The notes beneath the pieces were generated by a model. The model was not told where the DNA came from, did not search any database, and saw only the letters and a program-made list of their open reading frames with translations. A DNA stretch of 64,000 nucleotides from Lunatimonas sp. (GTDB taxonomy: Bacteria; Bacteroidota; Bacteroidia; Cytophagales; Cyclobacteriaceae), in the NCBI RefSeq assembly GCF_020832325.1, contig NZ_JAFIEU010000020.1:40712-104711 (forward strand). The letters are read 5' to 3'. Position numbers and translations under genes: made by a program. Below, piece after piece: positions 16,890-24,908 of this stretch. Numbering within the stretch: position 1 is the stretch's first letter; every line of letters begins with the position of its first letter.

Positions 16890-18470
16890 CTAATTAGTGG
16901 ATTGAAGATCTTTGTTTGACTCAATGCGGTGCTCTCTGCCTTGGCTGTTGCTTATTATGGAAATTTTACCGATTGAATTATTTGTAATTTGGGCCTTCTC
17001 CGCTCTATTTAACACAAGTACTTCTTGAATCAAATTACCCTTTACTAAAACAGCCTGAATTCGATGTTTCGTGGACTTTGCGTTGGTCAATAGGGAGTCC
17101 ATTCGATTGTTTTGTATGACAATCCCGGTTTCTCCTTCAATGTAAAAAGAGCTCTTTTTGGTATTGAATGCCTCATTGCCATCAAAAATTAAATCTCTTA
17201 ACTGGGCTTTTGTATCGAATTCCTCAGGCTTTAATTTTGCCAAGGAAGTTGACCTGATACCATAGGTGTTGTTTGAACAGAAATTACCTTTCGTCTGTAT
17301 GTTTATAAGAGGTGCCTGTAGATAAATCCCTGCATTTGATTGGTCTTTTGTGTCCCGACAGTTATTCTCGCATGAATTGTTTAAAATTTTGTTCGCATGC
17401 CCCACATAAAATCTTGGAGCCATTCCCTCATGGGGGTATAAATTGGTGTTATAACTTGCCAACTTTATACCTGACTTGAAATTATCCTGAACGATGTTTT
17501 TCTCCAAGACACTGTTGTCACCTTGGAAATAAATCCCGTGCTCTCCGGAGTTAAGAATGGTGTTGTGGTGAATGTGAAGCTGTGTCACATTTCTTTGTGC
17601 GAGAATTCCATCCGCTCCTGACTTGTGGTTTACATTGTTGTCTTTGATGAGGTTATGGCATATTTCTGACCCAATCGAACTGGGGCGCAATAACAGCCCC
17701 ATGATGCAGTTACTCACCTCACAGTCCCGGATTTGATAGTTCCCTTCTAGAGCTACCCCTATTCTACCGTTATCGAATTTGCAGGACAGCACCCTATTGC
17801 CCTTGCCCTTCCTATTACTGATATTTAGAAATCTATCCGAATAAATTACTCTCGTGGAAGTACTTTTCCGTGCTTTTAAGAATTGGCAATTTTCCACACG
17901 ATTATGATTTCCATTTACTTCCAATAAGACTTTGCAGAAAGTTTTCTCTTCAAATACCAAGTCCAAAAAAACGTTGTGATCACCGGACACGTTAAGCGCA
18001 AAATCATTCTGGGAAGCATCTGGGCAAATCTTCCCTCCTCCCCAAAACACTTGACGGTCACAGACCAAGTATTCGCTGATCACCAGATTTGTGTCCCCAA
18101 AATAAACCGCATAGCCTAGGTCCTTCGATTTGTTGATGGCAAGGACTCTCTTTAATGCTGTTACTTTAAAATCCTCCTCAAACCACGCAAGATTTATGGA
18201 TGTATGGGATAAAATTTGCCAATCACCTCCTTTGTTTTGGTACAAACCGTCGAACGTCTCCCCCTCTAAAATCACCACGTAATCTGCCTCGGTAACATTC
18301 CGGAGTTGTTCCAGTGAGGATCGTTGTGCCACTTGTCCCTTGATTAACGAAGGTCTACGGTCTAGTGATCGATGCTCATACTGACTTTTTGAAATGGCCT
18401 GCACAAACAGCCCAGTACCAAAGGTCAAGCAGGCACTTTTAATTAAAAACTTTCTTCTACCGCTCCGCAT
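16890..18470 (-). CDS. Tat-exported right-handed beta-helix protein of the EPS locus
   Basis: The 526-aa product has a twin-arginine start (SGRRKFLIKSACLTFGTGL). Most of the protein is a parallel beta-helix: rungs such as LHIHHNTILNSGEHGIYFQG, NNIVQDN-like and NNRMDS-like repeats with many Asn ladders. The fold occurs in pectate lyases, alginate epimerases and chondroitinase-like enzymes (PbH1 repeats). Placed within the transferase operon, it may cleave, epimerize or trim the polysaccharide after export. It lies 5 bp downstream of the GT2 gene at 18476-19354, indicating translational coupling. No catalytic residues could be assigned with confidence, so a structural or adhesive role remains possible. 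Confidence 0.75.
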   Translation of the reverse strand: MRSGRRKFLIKSACLTFGTGLFVQAISKSQYEHRSLDRRPSLIKGQVAQRSSLEQLRNVTEADYVVILEGETFDGLYQNKGGDWQILSHTSINLAWFEEDFKVTALKRVLAINKSKDLGYAVYFGDTNLVISEYLVCDRQVFWGGGKICPDASQNDFALNVSGDHNVFLDLVFEEKTFCKVLLEVNGNHNRVENCQFLKARKSTSTRVIYSDRFLNISNRKGKGNRVLSCKFDNGRIGVALEGNYQIRDCEVSNCIMGLLLRPSSIGSEICHNLIKDNNVNHKSGADGILAQRNVTQLHIHHNTILNSGEHGIYFQGDNSVLEKNIVQDNFKSGIKLASYNTNLYPHEGMAPRFYVGHANKILNNSCENNCRDTKDQSNAGIYLQAPLINIQTKGNFCSNNTYGIRSTSLAKLKPEEFDTKAQLRDLIFDGNEAFNTKKSSFYIEGETGIVIQNNRMDSLLTNAKSTKHRIQAVLVKGNLIQEVLVLNRAEKAQITNNSIGKISIISNSQGREHRIESNKDLQSTN

Positions 18471-18475
18471 CCTTC

Positions 18476-19354
18476 CTAAAATGGCCTTTCCGTCGAAATA
18501 AGTAGGTATATCGCTTTAATACTCGGATATAACACAAAAGATTTAGCAATCCAAGGTACGGCTTTCCAAAAACTTCTATACCTTATGGATTTTGCAATTT
18601 TAAAATAAAATTGACCCTTTCTCCTACTGAGGCGGATACCCTGTTCCAAAAAGTCTCCTGTATACTTTTCAAAAATAATCTCACTTGCCTTTAATTGATT
18701 GATACCGGACTTACTGATTTGGATCTTTTGACTGCTCTTATTGACAGTATAAAAGACATGGTATCCTCTGTCACTTTTGACTTTTGCGCGCTTACAAATC
18801 CGAATCCACAAGTCGTAGTCCTGCATGGCTGGCAGGGATTCGTCAAACAAGCCAGCCTCTATCACCAAATTTCTTCTGACAGCAACGGAAGAAGTGGTGC
18901 CTATAAAATTATCCTTCAATATGGCCTTAAGGGGATATTGAACGTCCTTAGCAGTGATCTGATATTGAACCTTTTCAGGCGTGTGATCAAAAACTACCTG
19001 CTTGCCGGAAAAAACCAACCCAAGCGAGTCATCCGCTTCAAAAAGGCGCAACTGGCGATCCACTTTGTCTTTAGTCCACCAGTCGTCATCGTCCAGAAAC
19101 ATCAGGATATCAGATATTGCATTTTTAATGCCCAAATTTCTGGAAAAATTGGCTCCTTTGCCTTTCCCGGTGTGCAAAATATTCACCCCGCCAAAACGGG
19201 TTTTCAAATCCAAAAAGCTAGCATAGGTATCTCCATCGTTGATTACCCACACCTCATCAACTTGATGGGTTTGGGCATACACGCTCTCTATGGCTCGCTT
19301 TAGATCATCCGGCCTATTGAATGTCGGGATTATAACGGAAACGGTAGGTTTCAT
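18476..19354 (-). CDS. Family 2 glycosyltransferase
   Basis: The 292-aa product shows a classical GT2 start, VSVIIPTFNRPDDLKRAIES, followed by DEVWVINDGD, KGANFSRNLGIKNA and the DxD metal site MFLDDDDWW near residue 92. This is a soluble GT-A transferase acting at the inner face of the membrane. It is the third gene from the distal end of the EPS cluster. Upstream of it, a 134-bp gap to the polymerase-like gene holds copy B of a dispersed repeat, so the operon may be interrupted or modulated there. Confidence 0.9.
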   Translation of the reverse strand: MKPTVSVIIPTFNRPDDLKRAIESVYAQTHQVDEVWVINDGDTYASFLDLKTRFGGVNILHTGKGKGANFSRNLGIKNAISDILMFLDDDDWWTKDKVDRQLRLFEADDSLGLVFSGKQVVFDHTPEKVQYQITAKDVQYPLKAILKDNFIGTTSSVAVRRNLVIEAGLFDESLPAMQDYDLWIRICKRAKVKSDRGYHVFYTVNKSSQKIQISKSGINQLKASEIIFEKYTGDFLEQGIRLSRRKGQFYFKIAKSIRYRSFWKAVPWIAKSFVLYPSIKAIYLLISTERPF

Positions 19355-19370
19355 GCCTCTATAATTATTT

Positions 19371-19487
19371 TCAAAAGGTCACAACTTGTCCCGGTCTATC
19401 GGAATAGCCTGCCCCGATCGCTCGGGGGAATCTCGCATGGTTGATAGTCATCCCGGTGTTTGCCGCCTGCTTCATGCTCGATTTCAT
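19371..19487 (-). CDS. Short open frame (38 aa) covering repeat copy B
   Basis: An ATG placed one base after the stop codon of the O-antigen-polymerase-like gene opens a 38-codon frame (MKSSMKQAANTG at the start, VVTF at the end). The first 20 codons coincide with a 61-bp repeat that also occurs at 1085-1145, where the same frame has a TGA at codon 12. Half of the base differences between the copies are at third codon positions and three are synonymous. That hints at past coding, but the sample is tiny. Position immediately behind a stop codon would allow coupled translation. Function unknown; it may be non-coding. Confidence 0.25.
   Translation of the reverse strand: MKSSMKQAANTGMTINHARFPRAIGAGYSDRPGQVVTF
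19412..19427. repeat. Small inverted repeat at the edge of repeat copy B
   Basis: CCCCGA and TCGGGG flank a 4-base loop, forming a 6-bp GC-rich hairpin that abuts the conserved end of repeat copy B. Copy A lacks an equivalent hairpin at this position. There is no T-run, so it is not a normal intrinsic terminator. Confidence 0.5.
19427..19487 (-). repeat. Dispersed 61-bp repeat, copy B
   Basis: The reverse complement aligns without gaps to 1085-1145 with 49 of 61 identical bases by hand count. Both ends are fully conserved. Copy B begins one base after the stop codon of the polymerase-like gene and lies within the minus-strand EPS operon, in the sense orientation. Confidence 0.7.
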
Positions 19488-19488
19488 C

Positions 19489-20616
19489 TTAAGCCTTTAA
19501 AGCCAATGCAAATGCAACAAAAGGAATGGTGGCTGTCGCAAAATCGTGGGAGGTGTTCCAGCTTAACAAAAAATAAAGGCCGATAGCAGAAATACTAATG
19601 TAGTATACGTTTTTACGAATATTCTCCCTAAACCTCTGAGCCGTAAGGAATAGAATTCCTAGAAACAACAAAACCCCAATTATCCCATAGGCCAAACCGA
19701 TTTCTAAGAATATATTGTGAGGGTAATGAATGAGAATGTATTCGTGTGCATCAGTTCCATACCCAAAGGGATTTCTCGAAATGGCTTCCACGGCTGGAAG
19801 CCACAAGTCCAGTCGGTTATCTTCGCCGCCGGACTCAACCAATGCAATCACTCTGGCAAGAGACTTAAAAGTCTCGAGGTTGGCGAGCACGTAAGAACCT
19901 ACTGCAAGGAAGAAAACACCCCCCGCAAGCAACACCTTAGCGGCGACCTTTCTATTCCTTATACTGAATAAAGCGGCTGTCAATACGACCCCAAATGAGA
20001 GAAAGGGAAAAATGATAGACGATCGTCCTCTGGAGGTCAGAATAACAAAAATATTTAACCCTATGAACGCCAGCAAAACCAGTATTTGCGTCGAAGACAG
20101 CTTTTCAAATACCCTAATCAACAACAGCATCAGGGAACATCCTATGGGCATTCCGTAGGTTAAGTAGGTTTGGCCTTTTTCAAAATTCAGACTGATCCCG
20201 ATCGTCAGCTTCCAAACACACAAGATTAGACCCCAGGCAATCAGCAGGTTTACCAAAAGACGAATATGCACACGCTCTACAAAGGTCGCAGTGGTAAGTG
20301 CGGCAATAAAAATGAAGGCATATTTAACTAACTTATCGAAAGAAAAATAGCTAAAGGGAAAAACAAAATAAGAAATAAAGACTAACAGCATCAAACATAT
20401 AAACAGAAAAAGAAAGATCCTCTGCCTTATCCCCAAAAAAACCGGTGTAGGACTGCTGACGTAAAAATGCAATAAAAAAAACCCATATAAAGCCATCAGT
20501 CCCACGTTGAGCAGGGGAGACGAGTAGATCAGCTTCAAACTAGGGAGGGACAACGTAGCAAATACTACCCAGGTAAACGGGAGATGTGCTTCCTTAAGGT
20601 ATGCCTGATCACTCAT
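19489..20616 (-). CDS. O-antigen ligase/polymerase (Wzy)-like membrane protein
   Basis: The 375-aa product is almost entirely hydrophobic with about 10-11 membrane segments. A larger extracytoplasmic loop with GEDNRLDLWLPAVEAI and HNIFLEIGLAYGIIG in the C-terminal third is the arrangement of the O-antigen ligase (Wzy_C/PF04932) family. It would polymerize repeat units at the outer face of the inner membrane in a Wzx/Wzy-type pathway. The presence of a flippase, a chain-length protein and an SLBB exporter in the same cluster supports this. Its start overlaps the preceding GT4 gene by 8 bp. Confidence 0.82.
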   Translation of the reverse strand: MSDQAYLKEAHLPFTWVVFATLSLPSLKLIYSSPLLNVGLMALYGFFLLHFYVSSPTPVFLGIRQRIFLFLFICLMLLVFISYFVFPFSYFSFDKLVKYAFIFIAALTTATFVERVHIRLLVNLLIAWGLILCVWKLTIGISLNFEKGQTYLTYGMPIGCSLMLLLIRVFEKLSSTQILVLLAFIGLNIFVILTSRGRSSIIFPFLSFGVVLTAALFSIRNRKVAAKVLLAGGVFFLAVGSYVLANLETFKSLARVIALVESGGEDNRLDLWLPAVEAISRNPFGYGTDAHEYILIHYPHNIFLEIGLAYGIIGVLLFLGILFLTAQRFRENIRKNVYYISISAIGLYFLLSWNTSHDFATATIPFVAFALALKA

Positions 20617-21778
20617 CCACTCGGAACAATTCTAAATGTTTCTTTAGAACTGAATTACTCTCAAACTGGGCTAAAATTTTGTTTCTGGCCTGTATGCCAT
20701 GCCTCGTGCGAAGCTCCGTGTTTTCCAAATAAACCAAAATACACTCAGCAAGTTGCGATACCTCCCGATCAATGAGGTAACCGTTTCTTCCATGGTCTAC
20801 CACGTCTGCGGCACCGGACACCTTGGTAACGATGGCGGGAAGTCCACAGGACATGGCTTCCAACATGGAGTTTGACATTCCCTCGTTTAATGAAGGCAAA
20901 ACGAATAGGTCTCCAGCTTGATAATAGGCGAGAATAGTGGAGGTGTGGTCAATGATATGCGTATGATTTTGCAGAACAGTATTACTTGACAACAATTCTT
21001 CCAACACCTGCTTTTCCTTTCCCTTGTCCCGATCCGGACCAATAATCAACAGTTGGATTTGCGGAAACCTTCCTATCATCCCTTCTATCGCTCGAAGGAC
21101 CAGCGAAGGTCCTTTGCGTTGCGATATTCCGCCTGTAAAAACAATAACAAAATCAGATTCCTTCAACCCAAACTTCTCCCTGACCAGTACCTTACTCTCC
21201 AATTTCAGCGGTACAAACTTCCGAGTATCCACCCCATTTGGAATTCGGATGATTTGCTTAGCACCTATGTTTTTTTCCTTAAGCTCTTCTACAATTTCTG
21301 AGCTAAGGGCTATAAAGCCATCTACCTCCTTTGCCATCCTCAACCGTTGTTGAGGCAGTCCGAGTAATTTCGACACCCTTGAATTATCATTGAACCCATC
21401 GTTTAGGGCAGTCATCTTAACAAATGTTTTCTTGCCCCCAAATTTTTTGAACCATACTCCTGGCAACAATCCAATATGATGAGGAGATAGGTTATAGCAT
21501 ATGTCGTACTTTTTTGCATTCTTCTTCATCCAAAAATAAGACCACAGGATGAAAAGGGTCATACTCACTTTATCTTTAAAAATGAGTTTTCTTACAAATG
21601 AGATGGAATCAAAAAGGGGATACTTGGCTTGTGCTGGAAAACCATGTGCCAAGTGGATTTCATACTTCTCCTTGTCAACCCCCTGTAACAAATTGAACGC
21701 ACTGATCCCAGGTCCCCAATAATGGGTTCCTGAACCCAGTGGTGCCCATAAAAGAATGCTAGTCTTCTTGGTAACCAA
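20609..21778 (-). CDS. Family 4 glycosyltransferase (GT-B)
   Basis: The 389-aa product has the C-terminal GT-B Rossmann domain of GT4: VIVFTGGISQRKGPSLVLRA, LLIIGPDRDKG and the EGMSNSMLEAMSCGLPAIV segment with the EX7E nucleotide-sugar motif. It is a retaining transferase of the EPS cluster. The open frame has no usable ATG. The TTG at 21778 is preceded at 6 bp by GGGAGG (21790-21785 on this strand), a rare strong Shine-Dalgarno in this genome, which decides the start. It overlaps the wzz-like gene by 20 bp and the polymerase-like gene by 8 bp, so the three are translationally linked. Confidence 0.9.
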   Translation of the reverse strand: MVTKKTSILLWAPLGSGTHYWGPGISAFNLLQGVDKEKYEIHLAHGFPAQAKYPLFDSISFVRKLIFKDKVSMTLFILWSYFWMKKNAKKYDICYNLSPHHIGLLPGVWFKKFGGKKTFVKMTALNDGFNDNSRVSKLLGLPQQRLRMAKEVDGFIALSSEIVEELKEKNIGAKQIIRIPNGVDTRKFVPLKLESKVLVREKFGLKESDFVIVFTGGISQRKGPSLVLRAIEGMIGRFPQIQLLIIGPDRDKGKEKQVLEELLSSNTVLQNHTHIIDHTSTILAYYQAGDLFVLPSLNEGMSNSMLEAMSCGLPAIVTKVSGAADVVDHGRNGYLIDREVSQLAECILVYLENTELRTRHGIQARNKILAQFESNSVLKKHLELFRVDE

Positions 21779-22835
21779 AAACGACCTCCCTTAAATAGAC
21801 AATGGAAAATGAAAGAATGACAGCCAGGAAAATAGCTGCGGCGGAAATTAATAAACCGTTTGGCTTAAATTTGGCTCTGGGCATGATGGCTGGTTCGATG
21901 ACAGAAAAAACAGGAGTCTCCTCCTGTAGTTTCACCTTTGCCATTTCCAATTGCTGAATCAGCGTATTATAAAGACTGGTAGCTTGGTTGAATTCCGCAA
22001 CCAAACGTTCTTCTCGTATCTTGTAGGACGAAGACTGAATATTAAAATTGGCATCTCTGAATGTAGCCAGTGCTTCTTGGGATTTGAAAAATAGCGCTTT
22101 CGCCTCATCGTGCCGTTTTTGGACGAAGTTTAGATTTTGTCCGGCTTTCCCAGCCTTGTATTCGACGAGGTATTCGATGATGGACTGGGTAGCTTTTTCA
22201 GCCAGTTGTTTTGCCATCGACCGGTCATAAAACGTAACCGAAAAACTAACCAAACCTAGGTTAGGCTTATACGATATGGCAAACTTGTCCTTTAGATCAC
22301 CAACAGCACGTGCGTCGGACGATTGAAGAATACCCTCGTCCTCGAAAACACGGCGCAATTCCTCATCTGAAAGGCCATGGGGCTTTCTATTGAATTGGCT
22401 GGGCAATTGAATCGTATACCTCTTTATGAGCGTGAAAATATCGTCCTTTTTGTGATTGTCATAAAACTCCCGGAGGGTCATCTCGCCAAACTCCGAATGC
22501 TTATACGTATCCTCTAGTAGGTTAAACAGGAATGGCGTTGAGGCCAGGATTTCGTTATACAATATCGGGTCGATCAACTCATTCTGGGACCTGGCTAGCC
22601 CACCACCCATCAATGCACCAGCTCCCCCTCCCAGCTGCCTCAACAGATCATTTGAGTCCCTATTGGCTGCTTCAGGGAGCAGCTTGACCTCCACTTTGTA
22701 TTCGGTTGGGGTACCCAAATAGAGAATCAGCCCAAACAAAAAGGCGATTACGAAAGACCCAAAAATATACTTTCTGTTGGATTTAGCAATCATTCTAATT
22801 CTGTGTGGCACAGACGAGGGAGGTTTTTTCATCAT
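21759..22835 (-). CDS. Wzz-like polysaccharide chain-length determinant
   Basis: The 358-aa product has one membrane helix near the N-terminus (YIFGSFVIAFLFGLILYLG) and a second near the C-terminus (NGLLISAAAIFLAVILSFS). A long periplasmic region with coiled-coil helices lies between them (FVQKRHDEAKALFFKSQEALATF). This is the two-helix topology of Wzz/PCP proteins, which set polymer length. The cytoplasmic tyrosine-kinase domain of Wzc is missing, and no separate BY-kinase gene is present in the window. The preceding transferase gene starts 63 bp upstream of it. Confidence 0.85.
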   Translation of the reverse strand: MMKKPPSSVPHRIRMIAKSNRKYIFGSFVIAFLFGLILYLGTPTEYKVEVKLLPEAANRDSNDLLRQLGGGAGALMGGGLARSQNELIDPILYNEILASTPFLFNLLEDTYKHSEFGEMTLREFYDNHKKDDIFTLIKRYTIQLPSQFNRKPHGLSDEELRRVFEDEGILQSSDARAVGDLKDKFAISYKPNLGLVSFSVTFYDRSMAKQLAEKATQSIIEYLVEYKAGKAGQNLNFVQKRHDEAKALFFKSQEALATFRDANFNIQSSSYKIREERLVAEFNQATSLYNTLIQQLEMAKVKLQEETPVFSVIEPAIMPRAKFKPNGLLISAAAIFLAVILSFSIVYLREVVFGYQED

Positions 22836-22898
22836 GATATGTTACAAACCAACTAAGTGAATTTTGTCCAAAATAACTAAACTTGTCAAACAAGTAAA

Positions 22899-23747
22899 TT
22901 AACCATTCAGCTTTAACCTAACCAATCGGAAGTAATTCAGAAGGATGTACATGATCATCGGAAATCGCTTGCTAACACCCTTAACTTTCAATAGCCGGCT
23001 TAAAAAGACCATCTTAGTTTGAATGCTTTTTCGTCGAAATCCCGCAAGCATAGTTTGACCGGAATGATGTTTCCTATAAAACCCCATTGGTGCAGAAAAG
23101 TAATACCCATCTCCTTTAGTAAGCAGATATGCCTCCAGCGGCCAATCTCCGATTGGCAAACCCACAATAAGATTCTGAAAAGTCTCATCAAGTAGCATCC
23201 GACGATATACCATGCTTAAAGTTGACCCTTGTTTTAACCGAAGAGAATCAACAAATGAGAACCGAACGTCCTTGTCCCTAGAGAAATTCTCCACAAATCG
23301 TCCATCCGAAATCACAACCGAATGATAGCAAAGCGAAAGATCGGGATGGGCTTCCAAAAAATCAACCTGTATCTGAAGTTTTTGAGGGTCTGTCCAGTAA
23401 TCATCCCCTTCACACAAGGCAATGTATTTTCCCTTACTTCGATCTCTATTAATTCTCGAAGGCTTATTACCCTTTGAATACTGATTGACGCTCTGGTATA
23501 TACCGTGTATGATACCCGGAAATCTATCTTCGTAGGACCTAATTATCTCTGATGTACCGTCTGTGGAGGCGTCATCATGAATGAGAATTTCAACTTTAAA
23601 ATTGGTTTCTTGGCACAAAAAGCCTTCTAGCGTGGCTTGTATAAACTCACTGTGATTGAATGCAGCACAATTGATACTAACCAAAGGAGGCGTATCGTCT
23701 TCCCAAACCTGCTGGCATAACGGCACCTTATGATCAGTTTGATTCAT
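22899..23747 (-). CDS. Family 2 glycosyltransferase
   Basis: The 282-aa product begins PLVSINCAAFNHSEFIQATLEG and continues with VEILIHDDASTDGTSEII and the metal-binding CEGDDYWTDPQKLQ. It is a GT2 enzyme of the type common in capsule and O-antigen clusters. It overlaps the end of the ATP-grasp gene by 14 bp, so the two are translated together. The specificity is unknown. Confidence 0.88.
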   Translation of the reverse strand: MNQTDHKVPLCQQVWEDDTPPLVSINCAAFNHSEFIQATLEGFLCQETNFKVEILIHDDASTDGTSEIIRSYEDRFPGIIHGIYQSVNQYSKGNKPSRINRDRSKGKYIALCEGDDYWTDPQKLQIQVDFLEAHPDLSLCYHSVVISDGRFVENFSRDKDVRFSFVDSLRLKQGSTLSMVYRRMLLDETFQNLIVGLPIGDWPLEAYLLTKGDGYYFSAPMGFYRKHHSGQTMLAGFRRKSIQTKMVFLSRLLKVKGVSKRFPMIMYILLNYFRLVRLKLNG

Positions 23748-24900
23748 TTAGAGAGTGGGGGCTAATTTCAAAATTAAATAAATCACGGGAGTCTTTCCGG
23801 TTATATACGTCGCTTTCCATCCATAAACTAATTTCGTCCATAAACTGAGTTGATGAATAATCGTAATAAACCGACGTACCACCCTTCGTAGAATTTGCTA
23901 CTAATCCACCAAACCAACTATATATCGCGTTGGGATTAAAGGGAATCTCAAAATCACTAACCTCAAAACCATTATCTATTAAAAAGTTTCTGAAGATAGG
24001 GAAGCCCGCATCAACAAAAAGCTGACTTGGGCCCCACATTCTTGGGTTTGCTTCTATCATAAAAAACTCTCCGTTATGCATTTTCAGCTCTACCATCACG
24101 AGACCAGTGAAGCCGATAAGCTCAAATAGGTCGAGATATTTCTTGGTAATAGCATAATAGTTGCTGTTTAACACCCGAGCGGCCACCATAGAGCCTCCAT
24201 TTGCCTGCTGAATCAAGTTCTCTTGTGAGACCGCAACGGTTAATTCCTTAGATGTAGAAATATAAAATAACAGATAAAGGCACTTCCCGGGAACAAACTC
24301 TTGAAAGAAAAAATCATCGAATAGGTATTCACCCTTAATCGAATTTAATACACTTTCGTTATATACAATAATAGGCTTAGTTTGAACTTCACCATTTTTC
24401 GCAAAATACGTATTAGGTTTGATGACAAAAGGAAACTCCAATTCAAGGTAATCTGTTGTCTCGTAGGGAACCCTTAACCCATTATCCTTACAAAGCCGAA
24501 CAAAGCTAGATTTATCGGATACTTTTGAATACAGCTCTTCATTTACAAGGGGAATTTGAACATTAATCTTCTCGAGCGCAATTCTTTCCTTTAAAAAAAA
24601 CCTGTTTAAATACTCCGTACTAGGAGCTATCACGAAATGATTGTAATTCGTTTGAGCCTTTATCTCATTGAAAATATGAAGAATTAATTCAAGGGTTAAA
24701 TTGTCTGCGTTACGTTGGTGAATGACGTTTTTTGAATACTTAGTCAAGTAAATTCGGTCAAATTCTCCTGCGGAAACGATTAAAAAAGGAACCTTAAAAG
24801 CATTACACTGTCTACATAGCGCTATTACAGCTCTATCATTGAACCCAGAAAAAATTATCAGACATCGGTTTTGTTCTTGCGTTGTATCCAAAACAAACAA
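23734..24900 (-). CDS. ATP-grasp ligase of the EPS locus
   Basis: The 388-aa product has an N-terminal Rossmann-like part, a central ATP-binding part (PFVIKPNTYFAKNGEVQTKP, DFFFQEFVPG) and the C-terminal metal site FMIEANPRMWGPSQL. Together these are the order expected for an ATP-grasp enzyme of the carbamoyl-phosphate-synthase-like group. Such enzymes form amide or ester bonds via acyl phosphates. It lies 8 bp behind a VioA-like aminotransferase gene, so it may acylate the amino sugar that enzyme makes. No ATG is available and the frame has a stop shortly upstream, so the TTG at 24900 was used. The segment is visibly A+T-rich. Confidence 0.78.
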   Translation of the reverse strand: MFVLDTTQEQNRCLIIFSGFNDRAVIALCRQCNAFKVPFLIVSAGEFDRIYLTKYSKNVIHQRNADNLTLELILHIFNEIKAQTNYNHFVIAPSTEYLNRFFLKERIALEKINVQIPLVNEELYSKVSDKSSFVRLCKDNGLRVPYETTDYLELEFPFVIKPNTYFAKNGEVQTKPIIVYNESVLNSIKGEYLFDDFFFQEFVPGKCLYLLFYISTSKELTVAVSQENLIQQANGGSMVAARVLNSNYYAITKKYLDLFELIGFTGLVMVELKMHNGEFFMIEANPRMWGPSQLFVDAGFPIFRNFLIDNGFEVSDFEIPFNPNAIYSWFGGLVANSTKGGTSVYYDYSSTQFMDEISLWMESDVYNRKDSRDLFNFEISPHSLNESN

Positions 24901-24908
24901 TTTAACTA

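Noticed and set aside
18695..19303. 202-codon plus-strand frame over the GT2 gene
   Set aside because: The opposite strand encodes a GT2 transferase with all motifs, so this is a shadow.
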